Assembly: GCA_003232155.1 (NCBI GenBank)
Contig: QILY01000281.1
Coordinates: 1-5,673 of the forward strand
Direction of reading: 5' to 3'
Length of the DNA: 5,673 nucleotides
Source: Maribacter sp.
GTDB taxonomy: Bacteria; Bacteroidota; Bacteroidia; Flavobacteriales; Flavobacteriaceae
Both the position numbers and the translations under genes were made by a program. Below are positions 1 through 5,673 of the stretch, piece by piece. Below the pieces are notes generated by a model that made no database searches, was not told where the DNA came from, and saw nothing but the letters and a program-made list of their open reading frames with translations. Every line of letters starts with the position of its first letter. The stretch's first letter is position 1.

Positions 1-180
1 TAAAACAATTTAAGTAAGCTCGGCATTTATCTATAATGGTCAATGCATCTTTTGAATTTAATAATTCATTAAAAAATTCAGCAAACCCATTTAGTGTATA
101 TCGATTTTTGTTTTGGTGCTGTTCCCATATCAATGGGTCAGATGCAGCTAAGAACAAATCATTAAAACCCTCTTTAACAA

Positions 181-190
181 GTGCCCTTAA
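181..190. repeat. Direct repeat / target duplication, copy 1
   Basis: GTGCCCTTAA, identical to 394-403. The inner TTAA (187-190) is the minimal duplication. The outer GTGCCC belongs to the host gene here but to the element's end in the other copy. With the adjacent element end it forms a perfect 16-bp palindrome at 181-196 (GTGCCCTTAAGGGCAC). Confidence 0.7.
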
Positions 191-211
191 GGGCACCTCT
201 AAAAGCTCATT
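191..211 (+). repeat. Terminal inverted repeat, left arm
   Basis: Begins GGGCACCTCTAAAA and ends CTCATT. It matches the reverse complement of 379-399 at 20 of 21 positions; the mismatch is G205. The match continues into the flanking TTAA only because TTAA is self-complementary. Confidence 0.85.
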
Positions 212-378
212 TCTTTCAAAAAGCAAAGATAATGAATAAGACATAAGGCAGTCAGATTGTTTATTATCCTTGCTCTCAAAAGGTTCTCAGAGCTTCCCTT
301 ATACTTTATAAAATTTTCTTGTAGTATCTCGATAGTACTTCATAAATTTTATTCGTCTAAGAAAAGCTCTGAAATGCG

Positions 379-399
379 AATGAGTTTTTAGAGGTGCCC
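379..399 (-). repeat. Terminal inverted repeat, right arm
   Basis: Read on the minus strand it begins GGGCACCTCTAAAA and ends CTCATT, pairing with 191-211 with one mismatch. The arms are separated by 167 bp. Confidence 0.85.
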
Positions 400-403
400 T
401 TAA
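394..403. repeat. Direct repeat / target duplication, copy 2
   Basis: GTGCCCTTAA, identical to 181-190. If TTAA (400-403) is the true duplication, the GTGCCC part is the element terminus. If all 10 bp are the duplication, the element is 191-393. Confidence 0.7.
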
Positions 404-478
404 AATAATCAAATCACTTTCTAGAACAGGTTGAAAATTAAAATCCATTTACAATAATCAGAAATTTATTGTTCTAAT

Positions 479-1591
479 CTACAATTCTTCGATAACCTTA
501 GCCAAACGCTGGGTAATCTCATCAATAGCACCAATACCGTTTACACTATGAAATTTCCCTTGTCCTTCATAAAAGTCCTTTAAAGGTGCCGTTTTTAGAT
601 TATACTCATCAAAGCGGTTTCTGATTTTGTTTTCATCTTGATCATCAGTACGCCCATTTAGTTTACCACGTTCTAAAAGACGTTGAATCAAAACCTCATC
701 ATTGGCCTCTAGAGCTATAGTTGCATTGATCTTTATACTTTTAGTTGCTAAAAAAGCATCTAAGGCCTCAGCTTGTGCCGTAGTCCTCGGAAATCCGTCA
801 AAAATAAAACCGCTGGCATCTGGGTTCTTTTCCACTTCATCCTGCAACATTTTTATAGTTACCTCATCGGGCACCAAATCTCCCTTATCCATATATGATT
901 TGGCCAAAGCACCTAATTCAGTATTGTTCTTGATATTATAACGAAAAACATCTCCTGTAGAAATATGTTTTAAATTGTATTTATCTTTTAAGAATTCGGC
1001 CTGGGTACCTTTTCCTGCACCTGGTTTTCCGAATATCACAAGATTGATCATATGTTTTTGGCTTAATTGGTATACTTCTTTTAGGTTTCTTCCGAGTTCG
1101 TTATAATCCAGGCCGTAACCAACAATAAATTTATTCGGTATCTCAATACCCACATAATCTATACGATATTCTCCATTATATATCTCAGCTTTATAAAACA
1201 GAGTAGCAATTTTAAATTCCTTTACATTGGTATTTGTAAATAAGTGTACCAGCTCTTTTAATGTTCGGCCCGTATCAATAATGTCTTCAAGAATAATAAC
1301 ACTTCGTCCTTCGATATTTTCTGGCAAATCCAACAAAGTTTCTACAATACCTGTGGATGTCAGACCTTGATAAGAGCTCAATTTTACGAATGACACTTCA
1401 CAAGGGTGTTGGTATTGTTTCAAAAAGTCGGCCACAAACATGAAAGAACCGTTCAAAACACCAATAAAAATAGGGGTTTCGTCTTTATAATCAGCCGCTA
1501 TTTTCTGAGCCATAGCGGCAATAGCCGTTTGTATTTCTGCATGGCTTAAAAAGGGCTTAAAATATTTATCGTGGAGCTTTATCACGGGCAT
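479..1591 (-). CDS. hpt-adk: Bifunctional hypoxanthine phosphoribosyltransferase / adenylate kinase fusion
   Basis: A 370-residue cytosolic fusion of two purine enzymes. Residues about 1-178 are a hypoxanthine(-guanine) phosphoribosyltransferase, making IMP/GMP from the base and PRPP: GVLNGS (44-49) is the pyrophosphate loop, a flexible-loop region SSYQGLTSTG lies at 72-81, and VIILEDIIDTGRT (98-110) is the PRPP-binding motif with its acidic pair E102-D103. Residues 181-370 are adenylate kinase (AMP + ATP to 2 ADP): the P-loop GKPGAGKGT (188-196), the AMP-site STGDVFR (211-217), DGFPRT (265-270), R308, and a short LID ending in GRTDD (313-317) with R324 and R326. The LID is the short form without zinc cysteines. 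Both halves look catalytically complete. The junction LSQKH is short, and M181 (codon 1051-1049) sits exactly where a free Adk would start, with no clear ribosome site. Such fusions are known in Flavobacteriia. The start at 1591 lies just after a TAnnTTTG box. Transcribed divergently from purK and followed by the broken GNAT gene. Confidence 0.95.
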   Translation of the reverse strand: MPVIKLHDKYFKPFLSHAEIQTAIAAMAQKIAADYKDETPIFIGVLNGSFMFVADFLKQYQHPCEVSFVKLSSYQGLTSTGIVETLLDLPENIEGRSVIILEDIIDTGRTLKELVHLFTNTNVKEFKIATLFYKAEIYNGEYRIDYVGIEIPNKFIVGYGLDYNELGRNLKEVYQLSQKHMINLVIFGKPGAGKGTQAEFLKDKYNLKHISTGDVFRYNIKNNTELGALAKSYMDKGDLVPDEVTIKMLQDEVEKNPDASGFIFDGFPRTTAQAEALDAFLATKSIKINATIALEANDEVLIQRLLERGKLNGRTDDQDENKIRNRFDEYNLKTAPLKDFYEGQGKFHSVNGIGAIDEITQRLAKVIEEL

Positions 1592-1605
1592 TTTTTATCG
1601 AACCG

Positions 1606-1613
1606 CAAATATA
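1606..1613 (-). promoter_or_regulatory. Putative Bacteroidota -7 box for hpt-adk
   Basis: The minus strand reads TATATTTG, an exact match to the TAnnTTTG -7 consensus of Bacteroidota housekeeping promoters. Its downstream edge is 14 bp before the hpt-adk ATG, implying a leader of roughly 10 nt. I see no clear TTTG -33 box at the right distance, and such 8-mers arise by chance in AT-rich DNA. Confidence 0.4.
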
Positions 1614-1666
1614 GCGTTTTGATTTCTCTTTTTATAAGACATACTGCTGGTTTTCATAATTCGGTG

Positions 1667-1674
1667 TATTTTTG
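1667..1674 (+). promoter_or_regulatory. Putative Bacteroidota -7 box for purK
   Basis: TATTTTTG, an exact TAnnTTTG match, 27 bp before the purK ATG and so compatible with a leader of about 20 nt. No convincing TTTG -33 box is visible. The rest of the 110-bp divergent region (1592-1701) shows no strong hairpin or operator. Confidence 0.4.
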
Positions 1675-1701
1675 TAACTCAAGAAGAATCAGCAGCAGAA
1701 C

Positions 1702-2874
1702 ATGCCAGACAAAAATTCAAAAAACTACTTTTCTTCAGACTTTAAACTAGGAATATTGGGCGGTGGCCAATTGGGTAAAATGCTACTTTACGAAACCCGA
1801 AAGTTTGATATTCATACTAAAGTTTTAGAAGCTTCAAATGAAGCTCCTTGTAAAATAGCCTGCGACGAATTTGTTATAGGAAGTTTGATGGATTTTGATG
1901 ACGTATATAACTTCGGAAAAAAAGTAGACGTTCTCACTATCGAAATCGAAAACGTGAATCTTGATGCTTTAGAAAAATTAGAGAAAGAAGACCTAAAAGT
2001 TTTCCCTCCGACCAAAGCTCTGCGTATCATACAGAATAAAGCGACGCAAAAATTATTTTATATTGATAACGGTATCCCTACAGCCGATTTCTCTCGTTTT
2101 GCTTACGCAAGTGAGATTAAAGACAGTATAGAAAATGGCGGACTTGAATTTCCGTTCGTTTGGAAAGCTGCTCGGTTTGGTTATGACGGACAAGGTGTAA
2201 AAGTGGTTCGTTCTATGAATGATTTAAAGGGATTACCTTCTGGGGAATGTATTGCTGAAAAAATGATTCCGTTTAAAAATGAACTGGCGGTAATTGTAGT
2301 TCGAAATCCGAGTGGTGAGGTAGTAACTTACCCTGTTGTTGAAATGGAATTTCACCCAGAAGCCAATCAGGTAGAATATGTCATCTGCCCAGCTAGGATT
2401 GATGCTCAAGTTGCTGAAAAAGCCAAAAAAATTGCATTGAAAGTTTCCAAAAAAATTGGACATATAGGTATTTTGGCAGTAGAAATGTTTCAGACACAAG
2501 ATGATGAAATTTTAGTAAATGAAGTAGCACCAAGACCTCACAATAGCGGGCATTACAGTATTGAGGCCAGTTATACCAATCAATTTGAACAACATATACG
2601 TGCCATTTTAGATTTACCTTTAGGAAATACTGCTAGTAAAGTAGCCGGTATTATGGTAAACTTAGTAGGAGCCGAAGGGCATATAGGAGATGTAATATAT
2701 GAAAACATGGAGGAAATTATGATGATGGATGGCGTTACTCCACATATCTATGGAAAAAAACAAACCCGCCCGTTTCGTAAGATGGGGCATGTGACCATTG
2801 TGAATGAAGATATTAGTGAAGCGCGAAGGATTGCGCAAAAAGTAAAGGAAACTATTAAAGTTATCTCAAAGTAG
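1702..2874 (+). CDS. purK: N5-carboxyaminoimidazole ribonucleotide synthase (PurK)
   Basis: A 390-residue ATP-grasp enzyme of de novo purine synthesis, converting 5-aminoimidazole ribonucleotide, ATP and bicarbonate to N5-CAIR, the substrate of PurE. The N-terminal Rossmann-like domain opens with KLGILGGGQLGKML (15-28), followed by the conserved TIEIENV (79-85). The ATP-grasp domain shows KATQK (113-117), WKAARFGYDGQG (154-165), and the metal/ATP-binding end E261-M-F and NEVAPRPHNSGH (273-284). The C-terminal domain carries R356-P-F-R-K-M-G-H (to 363). Length and motif order are those of a complete PurK. The start at 1702 gives a 14-residue lead before the glycine-rich strand, and no other ATG precedes the motif. 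It heads a plus-strand run that continues to purE, but 32 bp and a small toxin-antitoxin pair lie between the purine genes. Confidence 0.96.
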   Translation: MPDKNSKNYFSSDFKLGILGGGQLGKMLLYETRKFDIHTKVLEASNEAPCKIACDEFVIGSLMDFDDVYNFGKKVDVLTIEIENVNLDALEKLEKEDLKVFPPTKALRIIQNKATQKLFYIDNGIPTADFSRFAYASEIKDSIENGGLEFPFVWKAARFGYDGQGVKVVRSMNDLKGLPSGECIAEKMIPFKNELAVIVVRNPSGEVVTYPVVEMEFHPEANQVEYVICPARIDAQVAEKAKKIALKVSKKIGHIGILAVEMFQTQDDEILVNEVAPRPHNSGHYSIEASYTNQFEQHIRAILDLPLGNTASKVAGIMVNLVGAEGHIGDVIYENMEEIMMMDGVTPHIYGKKQTRPFRKMGHVTIVNEDISEARRIAQKVKETIKVISK

Positions 2875-2881
2875 GTTTTTG

Positions 2882-2889
2882 TAAATTTG
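2882..2889 (+). promoter_or_regulatory. Putative -7 box ahead of the toxin-antitoxin pair
   Basis: TAAATTTG, an exact TAnnTTTG match beginning 8 bp after the purK stop and ending 17 bp before the small-gene ATG at 2907. It could give the module, and the purE behind it, its own promoter inside the purine operon. No -33 TTTG is seen at normal spacing, so this is weak evidence alone. Confidence 0.35.
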
Positions 2890-2906
2890 TCTAAACTTAG
2901 CATGTT

Positions 2907-3086
2907 ATGACGGTCATAGAAAAGAAAAAGGCCTTAAAAAAAATTATCGACGCACTACCTGAAGAAAATTTGGATGAAACATTTATGTTCATTGAGGAGT
3001 TGGCTTCAAAAGAAGATAGGCGAATTAAATTTGTGAAAAATCTATTAGTAAAAGAAAAAAATCTTTTCAAAAGATTGGCCCAATGA
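2907..3086 (+). CDS. Small 59-residue protein, probable antitoxin of the adjacent Doc toxin
   Basis: The frame starts at ATG 2907 (MTVIEKKKALKKI) and ends at TGA 3084-3086. Its stop overlaps the start of the Doc gene as ATGA, the translationally coupled order usual for antitoxin-then-toxin operons. The protein is short, highly charged and predicted helical: a lysine-rich first helix, then DALPEENLDETFMFIEEL (15-32), and a basic tail ending KEKNLFKRLAQ. This pattern of a LPEE-L-x-E helix followed by a second charged helix resembles small Bacteroidota antitoxins of the DUF2281-like kind more than phage P1 Phd; I see no clear Phd/YefM N-terminal motif. I infer that it binds and neutralises the toxin and may repress the operon. 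An upstream ATG at 2902 is followed at once by TGA and is not the start. The role rests mainly on position. Confidence 0.75.
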   Translation: MTVIEKKKALKKIIDALPEENLDETFMFIEELASKEDRRIKFVKNLLVKEKNLFKRLAQ

Positions 3087-3460
3087 TTTCAAAAAGCCTT
3101 TCAGAAAAACTAAATCATATAATCGGGGAAAGTTCTGGTGGAACTTCTGGTATTCGAGACGAAAAATTATTATTCTCCGCTATAAACAGGCCATTTCAAA
3201 CTTTTGATGGTGTCGATTTATATCCTGAAGCCTCGGATAAAGCTGCTGCTGTTTTTCAAAGCATTATCATCAACCATCCCTTTATTGATGGTAATAAACG
3301 AATGGCATATGCTTTTATGTCTATGTTATTAAATGAAGGTGGTGAGGAGCTACAAGCAAATGAAAATGATATTTATAATTTCGTCATTTCTGCTTCGAAA
3401 GGAGAACTTGAATTTGAAGAAATTAAAGACTGGATCAAAGAAAATTTAAAGAAATTATAA
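3083..3460 (+). CDS. doc: Doc/Fic-family toxin (death-on-curing type)
   Basis: A 125-residue protein of the Doc branch of the Fic fold. Early Doc-like motifs are GIRDEKLLFSAINRP (23-37) and DLYPEASDKAA (45-55). The active-site loop is HPFIDGNKRMA (65-75), fitting the Doc consensus HxFx(D/N)xNKR, with K72 in place of the glycine of canonical Fic AMP-transferases (HPFxxGNGR). P1 Doc phosphorylates elongation factor EF-Tu and so stops translation; the same activity here is an inference from the motif. H65, D69, N71, K72 and R73 are all present, and the length matches Doc (about 125), so it appears intact. Its ATG overlaps the antitoxin stop by 4 bp, and its TAA shares one base with the purE ATG. 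There is no signal peptide, so it acts in the cytosol. Confidence 0.9.
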   Translation: MISKSLSEKLNHIIGESSGGTSGIRDEKLLFSAINRPFQTFDGVDLYPEASDKAAAVFQSIIINHPFIDGNKRMAYAFMSMLLNEGGEELQANENDIYNFVISASKGELEFEEIKDWIKENLKKL

Positions 3461-3951
3461 TGAGCAAAGTAGCCGTAGTCATGGGAAGCACTAGCGACCT
3501 ACCTGTAATGCAGGAAGCCATAGATATATTAAAAGGATTTGATATTGAGGTAGATGTGGATATTGTTTCTGCTCATCGCACTCCAGAAAAACTGTTCGAT
3601 TTTAGCAAAAATGCCCACACCAATGGTTATTCAGTAATTATTGCGGGAGCAGGAGGAGCCGCCCATTTACCCGGTATGGTAGCATCAATGTCACCCTTGC
3701 CGGTTATTGGTGTTCCAGTAAAAAGCAGTAATTCAATTGATGGATGGGATTCTATATTATCTATTCTTCAAATGCCCAGTGGCGTTCCTGTTGCGACCGT
3801 TGCCTTAAACGGGGCTAAAAATGCTGGTATCTTAGCGGCACAAATTATAGGTGCTTCAGATAAATGTGTTCTCGATAAAATCATCCTTTACAAAGAGGGC
3901 TTGAAGCAGAAAGTTATCGAAGGGGCAAAATCAGTGAACGGCAAGAAATAA
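3460..3951 (+). CDS. purE: N5-carboxyaminoimidazole ribonucleotide mutase, class I (PurE)
   Basis: A 163-residue class I PurE, which moves the carboxylate of N5-CAIR (the product of PurK) to carbon 4, giving CAIR. Visible motifs are the phosphate-binding MGSTSDLP (8-15), SAHRTP (37-42) with the catalytic histidine H39, AGAGGAAHLPGMVA (62-75), IGVPV (83-87) and QMPSGVPVATVA (104-115). Length is normal for the octameric bacterial form. The A of its ATG is the last base of the doc stop codon (TAATG), so ribosomes finishing doc could restart on purE. No ribosome-binding sequence is seen, as expected in Bacteroidota. Supply of PurE may therefore depend on readthrough from purK or on a promoter ahead of the toxin-antitoxin pair. 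Confidence 0.96.
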   Translation: MSKVAVVMGSTSDLPVMQEAIDILKGFDIEVDVDIVSAHRTPEKLFDFSKNAHTNGYSVIIAGAGGAAHLPGMVASMSPLPVIGVPVKSSNSIDGWDSILSILQMPSGVPVATVALNGAKNAGILAAQIIGASDKCVLDKIILYKEGLKQKVIEGAKSVNGKK

Positions 3952-3967
3952 AAAATAATTAGTTATC

Positions 3968-4025
3968 GGTTGATTGTTGCTGGCACATATTTTACGGCTA
4001 TTAATATTTCTGTCAACTGTCAACC
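3968..4025. repeat. Imperfect inverted repeat in the purE-peptidase gap
   Basis: GGTTGATTGTTG (3968-3979) pairs with CAACTGTCAACC (4014-4025) at 10 of 12 positions across a 34-bp loop. It lies in the 93-bp gap between purE and the peptidase gene. It has no T-run after it, so it is a poor terminator, and it may be chance. No TAnnTTTG box was found in this gap. Confidence 0.25.
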
Positions 4026-4044
4026 ATAAACCATCTACTATACC

Positions 4045-5673
4045 ATGAATCCCCTTTTATCAAAATTCGATACAGCCCCATTCTCAAAAATCAAAAACGA
4101 GCATTTTAAACCAGCCTTTTTGAAAGCAATAGAAGATGCGAGGGCAGAAATTAATTCCATCACTTCAAATACTGATGCTTCAACTTTTGAGAATACTATT
4201 GAAGCATTAGAGTTTACAGGTCAGCAACTAGACCGTATTTCAAGCGTGTTCTTCAATCTAAATTCCGCAGAAACCAATGAGAAGATTCAAAAAATAGCTC
4301 AGGAAGTTTCGCCACTACTTTCGGAATTCGGAAACGATATTACCCTGAATGAGGAGTTATTTAAAAGGGTGAAAATGGTTTATGGGCAAAAAGATGGATT
4401 AGATCTTTCCGTAGAACAAAATACTTTATTAGATAAACGCTACAAGAGCTTTAGTAGAAACGGGGCCAATCTATCTGAAGATAAAAAGAAAAGACTTAGA
4501 GAAATAGATGCCGAATCTTCAAAACTAAAATTAAAATTCGGAGAAAACATTTTGGCCGAGACCAATAAATATCAAAAACACATTACCAACGAAGCTTATT
4601 TAGATGGTTTACCAGATGGCGCCAAAGAAGCCGCCGCACAGTTGGCAAAATCAAAAGGCAAAGAAGAAGGTTGGATGCTCACTTTGGATTACCCCAGCTA
4701 TATACCCTATATGAAATATGCTAAAAATAGAGAGCTACGTAAAGAACTTTCATTAGCTTTTGGCAGCAAAGCGTTTAAAGGAGATGAACTAGACAATCAA
4801 GAAAACGTTTTAAAAATTGCAAAATTACGTTATGAAAGAGCAAATCTTTTAGGGTATCAAACCCATGCGCATTTTGTATTGGAGGAACGTATGGCTGAAA
4901 CTCCTGAAAAAGTTCATTCGTTTTTGAACGAACTTTTAGAAAAGGCAAAACCAGCGGCAAAACGCGAATTCAAACAGTTGGAAGATTTCGCCAAAGAATT
5001 GGATGGAATTGACCAATTGGAAAAATGGGACAGTAGCTACTATTCTGAAAAGCTAAAACAAAAACTGTTCAGTTTAGATGATGAACAATTGAAACCCTAT
5101 TTCAAATTGGAGAATGTCATCAATGGCGTATTTGAAGTAGCGGAAAAACTATTCGGATTGCAGTTTGAAGAAGTTTCAGATATCGATAAATATCACGAAG
5201 AAGTAAAAACCTATCGTGTTTACGATACCGAAAAGAATTTTATATCAATCTTTTATGCTGATTTTCACCCTAGAGCTGGAAAACGAGGCGGTGCTTGGAT
5301 GACATCCTTCAAATCACAATACAAAAGAAACGGAGAAAATGTACGTCCGCATATTTCAAACGTTTGCAACTTTACACCATCTACTAACAAAACCATCCTT
5401 ATTGACATTTAATGAAGTAACTACCCTATTTCATGAATTCGGGCACGGGTTACATGGTATGCTGGCCAATACTACTTACCCAAGCCTTTCAGGAACATCA
5501 GTTTATTGGGATTTTGTAGAACTACCCAGTCAAATAATGGAGAATTGGTGTTATGAAAAAGATGCTTTAGAGTTATTTGCGAGGCATTATGAAACAGAAA
5601 GGGTCATTCCTATGAAATTGGTTCAAAAAATAAAAGAATCCGCTTCTTTTCAAGAAGGCATGGCAACTTTACG
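4045..5673 (+). pseudogene. M3-family zinc metallopeptidase (Dcp/oligopeptidase A-like), frameshifted and cut by the window edge
   Basis: From ATG 4045 the frame reads MNPLLSKFDTAPFSKIKNEH, the usual start of cytosolic M3 peptidases, with no signal peptide. The helical N-terminal region continues through YYSEKLKQKL (332 on) to RAGKRGGAW (410-418) and HISNVCNFTPSTNK (to 449). The frame then ends at TAA 5410-5412 (455 codons). From 5393 the +1 frame continues the family sequence: PSLLTFNEVTTLFHEFGHGL, with the zinc site HEFGH at 5432-5446 and the third ligand E in WDFVELPSQ at 5519-5521, 29 residues after the first H as in known M3 enzymes. That frame stays open to the right edge (about 93 codons; a full protein would be near 680). 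One extra A in the run 5389-5392, or a short loss of 3n+2 bases there, would explain it. As read, the product lacks its active site. A sequencing error is as likely as a true mutation. The intact family cleaves peptides, often releasing C-terminal dipeptides. Confidence 0.88.

Larger units (their letters stand above)
191..399. mobile_element. MITE-like non-autonomous element, about 209 bp
   Basis: The segment is bounded by terminal inverted repeats starting GGGCACCTCTAAAA (21 bp, 20/21 identical) and flanked on both sides by TTAA, a plausible target duplication. The direct repeat across the two junctions is 10 bp (GTGCCCTTAA), so the exact boundary is ambiguous and the unit could be counted as 203 to 209 bp. 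It contains no gene of its own. Inside are a second, shorter inverted repeat (TCAGAGCTT at 287-295 and AAGCTCTGA at 364-372) and two near-copies of TACTTTATAAAATTTT (302-317 and 336-350). It splits the GNAT gene, and removing element plus one target copy restores the protein frame. This is the layout of a miniature element moved in trans by a transposase encoded elsewhere. The transposase family (perhaps an IS5-like element) cannot be decided from this copy. Confidence 0.75.
1..448 (-). pseudogene. GNAT-family N-acetyltransferase, N-terminal part, interrupted by a MITE-like insertion and cut by the window edge
   Basis: The minus-strand frame starts at ATG 448-446 and reads MDFNFQPVLESDLIILR, a typical start of RimJ/RimL-like GNAT acetyltransferases, which transfer acetyl from acetyl-CoA to an amine. 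It then enters inserted DNA and stops at TAA 301-299 after 49 codons. Past the insertion the family resemblance resumes in an open frame from about 198 to the left edge, with ALVKEGFNDLFLAASDPLIW and then EQHQNKNRY; the ASDPLIWEQH block is the hallmark I rely on. Deleting one 213-bp unit (for example 187-399) joins the two halves at the shared codons L-R-A in one frame. The start lies 30 bp after the hpt-adk stop on the same strand, so co-transcription is likely. An internal ATG at 244-242 could give an N-terminally altered product reading through the second half. The acetyl-CoA motif lies beyond the window, and the last residues (CRAYLNCF after IIDK) fit the family poorly. Substrate unknown. 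Confidence 0.8.

Noticed and set aside
224..231. TATCTTTG on the minus strand inside the element as an outward promoter
   Set aside because: It matches TAnnTTTG but has no -33 partner at normal spacing and no useful start codon close behind it in the GNAT frame. Chance is likely in such AT-rich DNA.
36..239. Open frame of 67 codons on the plus strand
   Set aside because: It lies antisense to the GNAT fragment and runs into the MITE-like element. Its translation is low-complexity Ser/Lys/Asn-rich with no family resemblance, so it is a shadow.
187..403. Invertible segment (phase switch) using the inverted repeats
   Set aside because: Flipping the 167-bp interior does not restore the acetyltransferase frame; the flipped reading meets a stop after about a dozen codons. 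Precise removal does restore it, so insertion is the better reading.
702..941. Plus-strand frame of 79 codons opposite hpt-adk
   Set aside because: It is antisense to the adenylate kinase domain, whose motifs are unmistakable.
1812..2499. Two minus-strand frames (1812-2030 and 2233-2499) opposite purK
   Set aside because: Both are antisense to well-conserved PurK coding sequence and resemble no family.
4775..4960. Minus-strand frame of 61 codons opposite the peptidase
   Set aside because: A shadow of the M3 peptidase coding frame with no recognisable features.
5385..5412. Programmed ribosomal frameshifting in the peptidase
   Set aside because: M3 peptidases are not known to use it, no slippery heptamer of the -1 type would give the needed +1 frame, and no stimulatory structure is evident. 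An indel at the A-run is simpler.

Overview
The window looks like the chromosome of a member of the Bacteroidota, most probably a marine Flavobacteriaceae (Zobellia/Maribacter-like). This is inferred from the AT-rich sequence, the lack of Shine-Dalgarno sequences ahead of the starts, several TAnnTTTG (Bacteroidota -7 type) boxes, the hypoxanthine phosphoribosyltransferase-adenylate kinase fusion, and the family resemblance of every protein. No species can be named from the sequence alone.

Left part, minus strand (1-1591). A fused hpt-adk gene (1591 to 479) is followed 30 bp later by a GNAT acetyltransferase gene (from 448, running off the left edge). That gene is broken by a MITE-like insertion of about 209 bp (191-399). 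The insertion has 21-bp terminal inverted repeats (20/21) and a TTAA duplication, or a direct repeat of up to 10 bp. Removing one 213-bp unit restores a continuous acetyltransferase N-terminus.

Middle, plus strand (1702-3951). After a 110-bp divergent intergenic region with a TAnnTTTG box facing each way come purK, a 59-codon small gene, a Doc/Fic-type toxin gene, and purE. The small gene and doc overlap by 4 bp (ATGA), and doc and purE overlap by 1 bp (TAATG). A toxin-antitoxin pair has therefore been placed between two consecutive de novo purine genes without a spacer on the purE side.

Right part, plus strand (4045-5673). An M3-family metallopeptidase (Dcp/oligopeptidase A-like) runs off the right edge. 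Its frame is broken at an AAAA run (5389-5392), just before the HEFGH zinc site, which lies intact in the +1 frame.

The purine genes fit together. PurK and PurE carry out the two-step carboxylation of AIR to CAIR. Hpt salvages hypoxanthine/guanine to IMP/GMP, and Adk balances AMP, ADP and ATP. The items most worth a second look are the toxin-antitoxin pair inside purK-purE, the MITE insertion in the acetyltransferase, and the peptidase frameshift.
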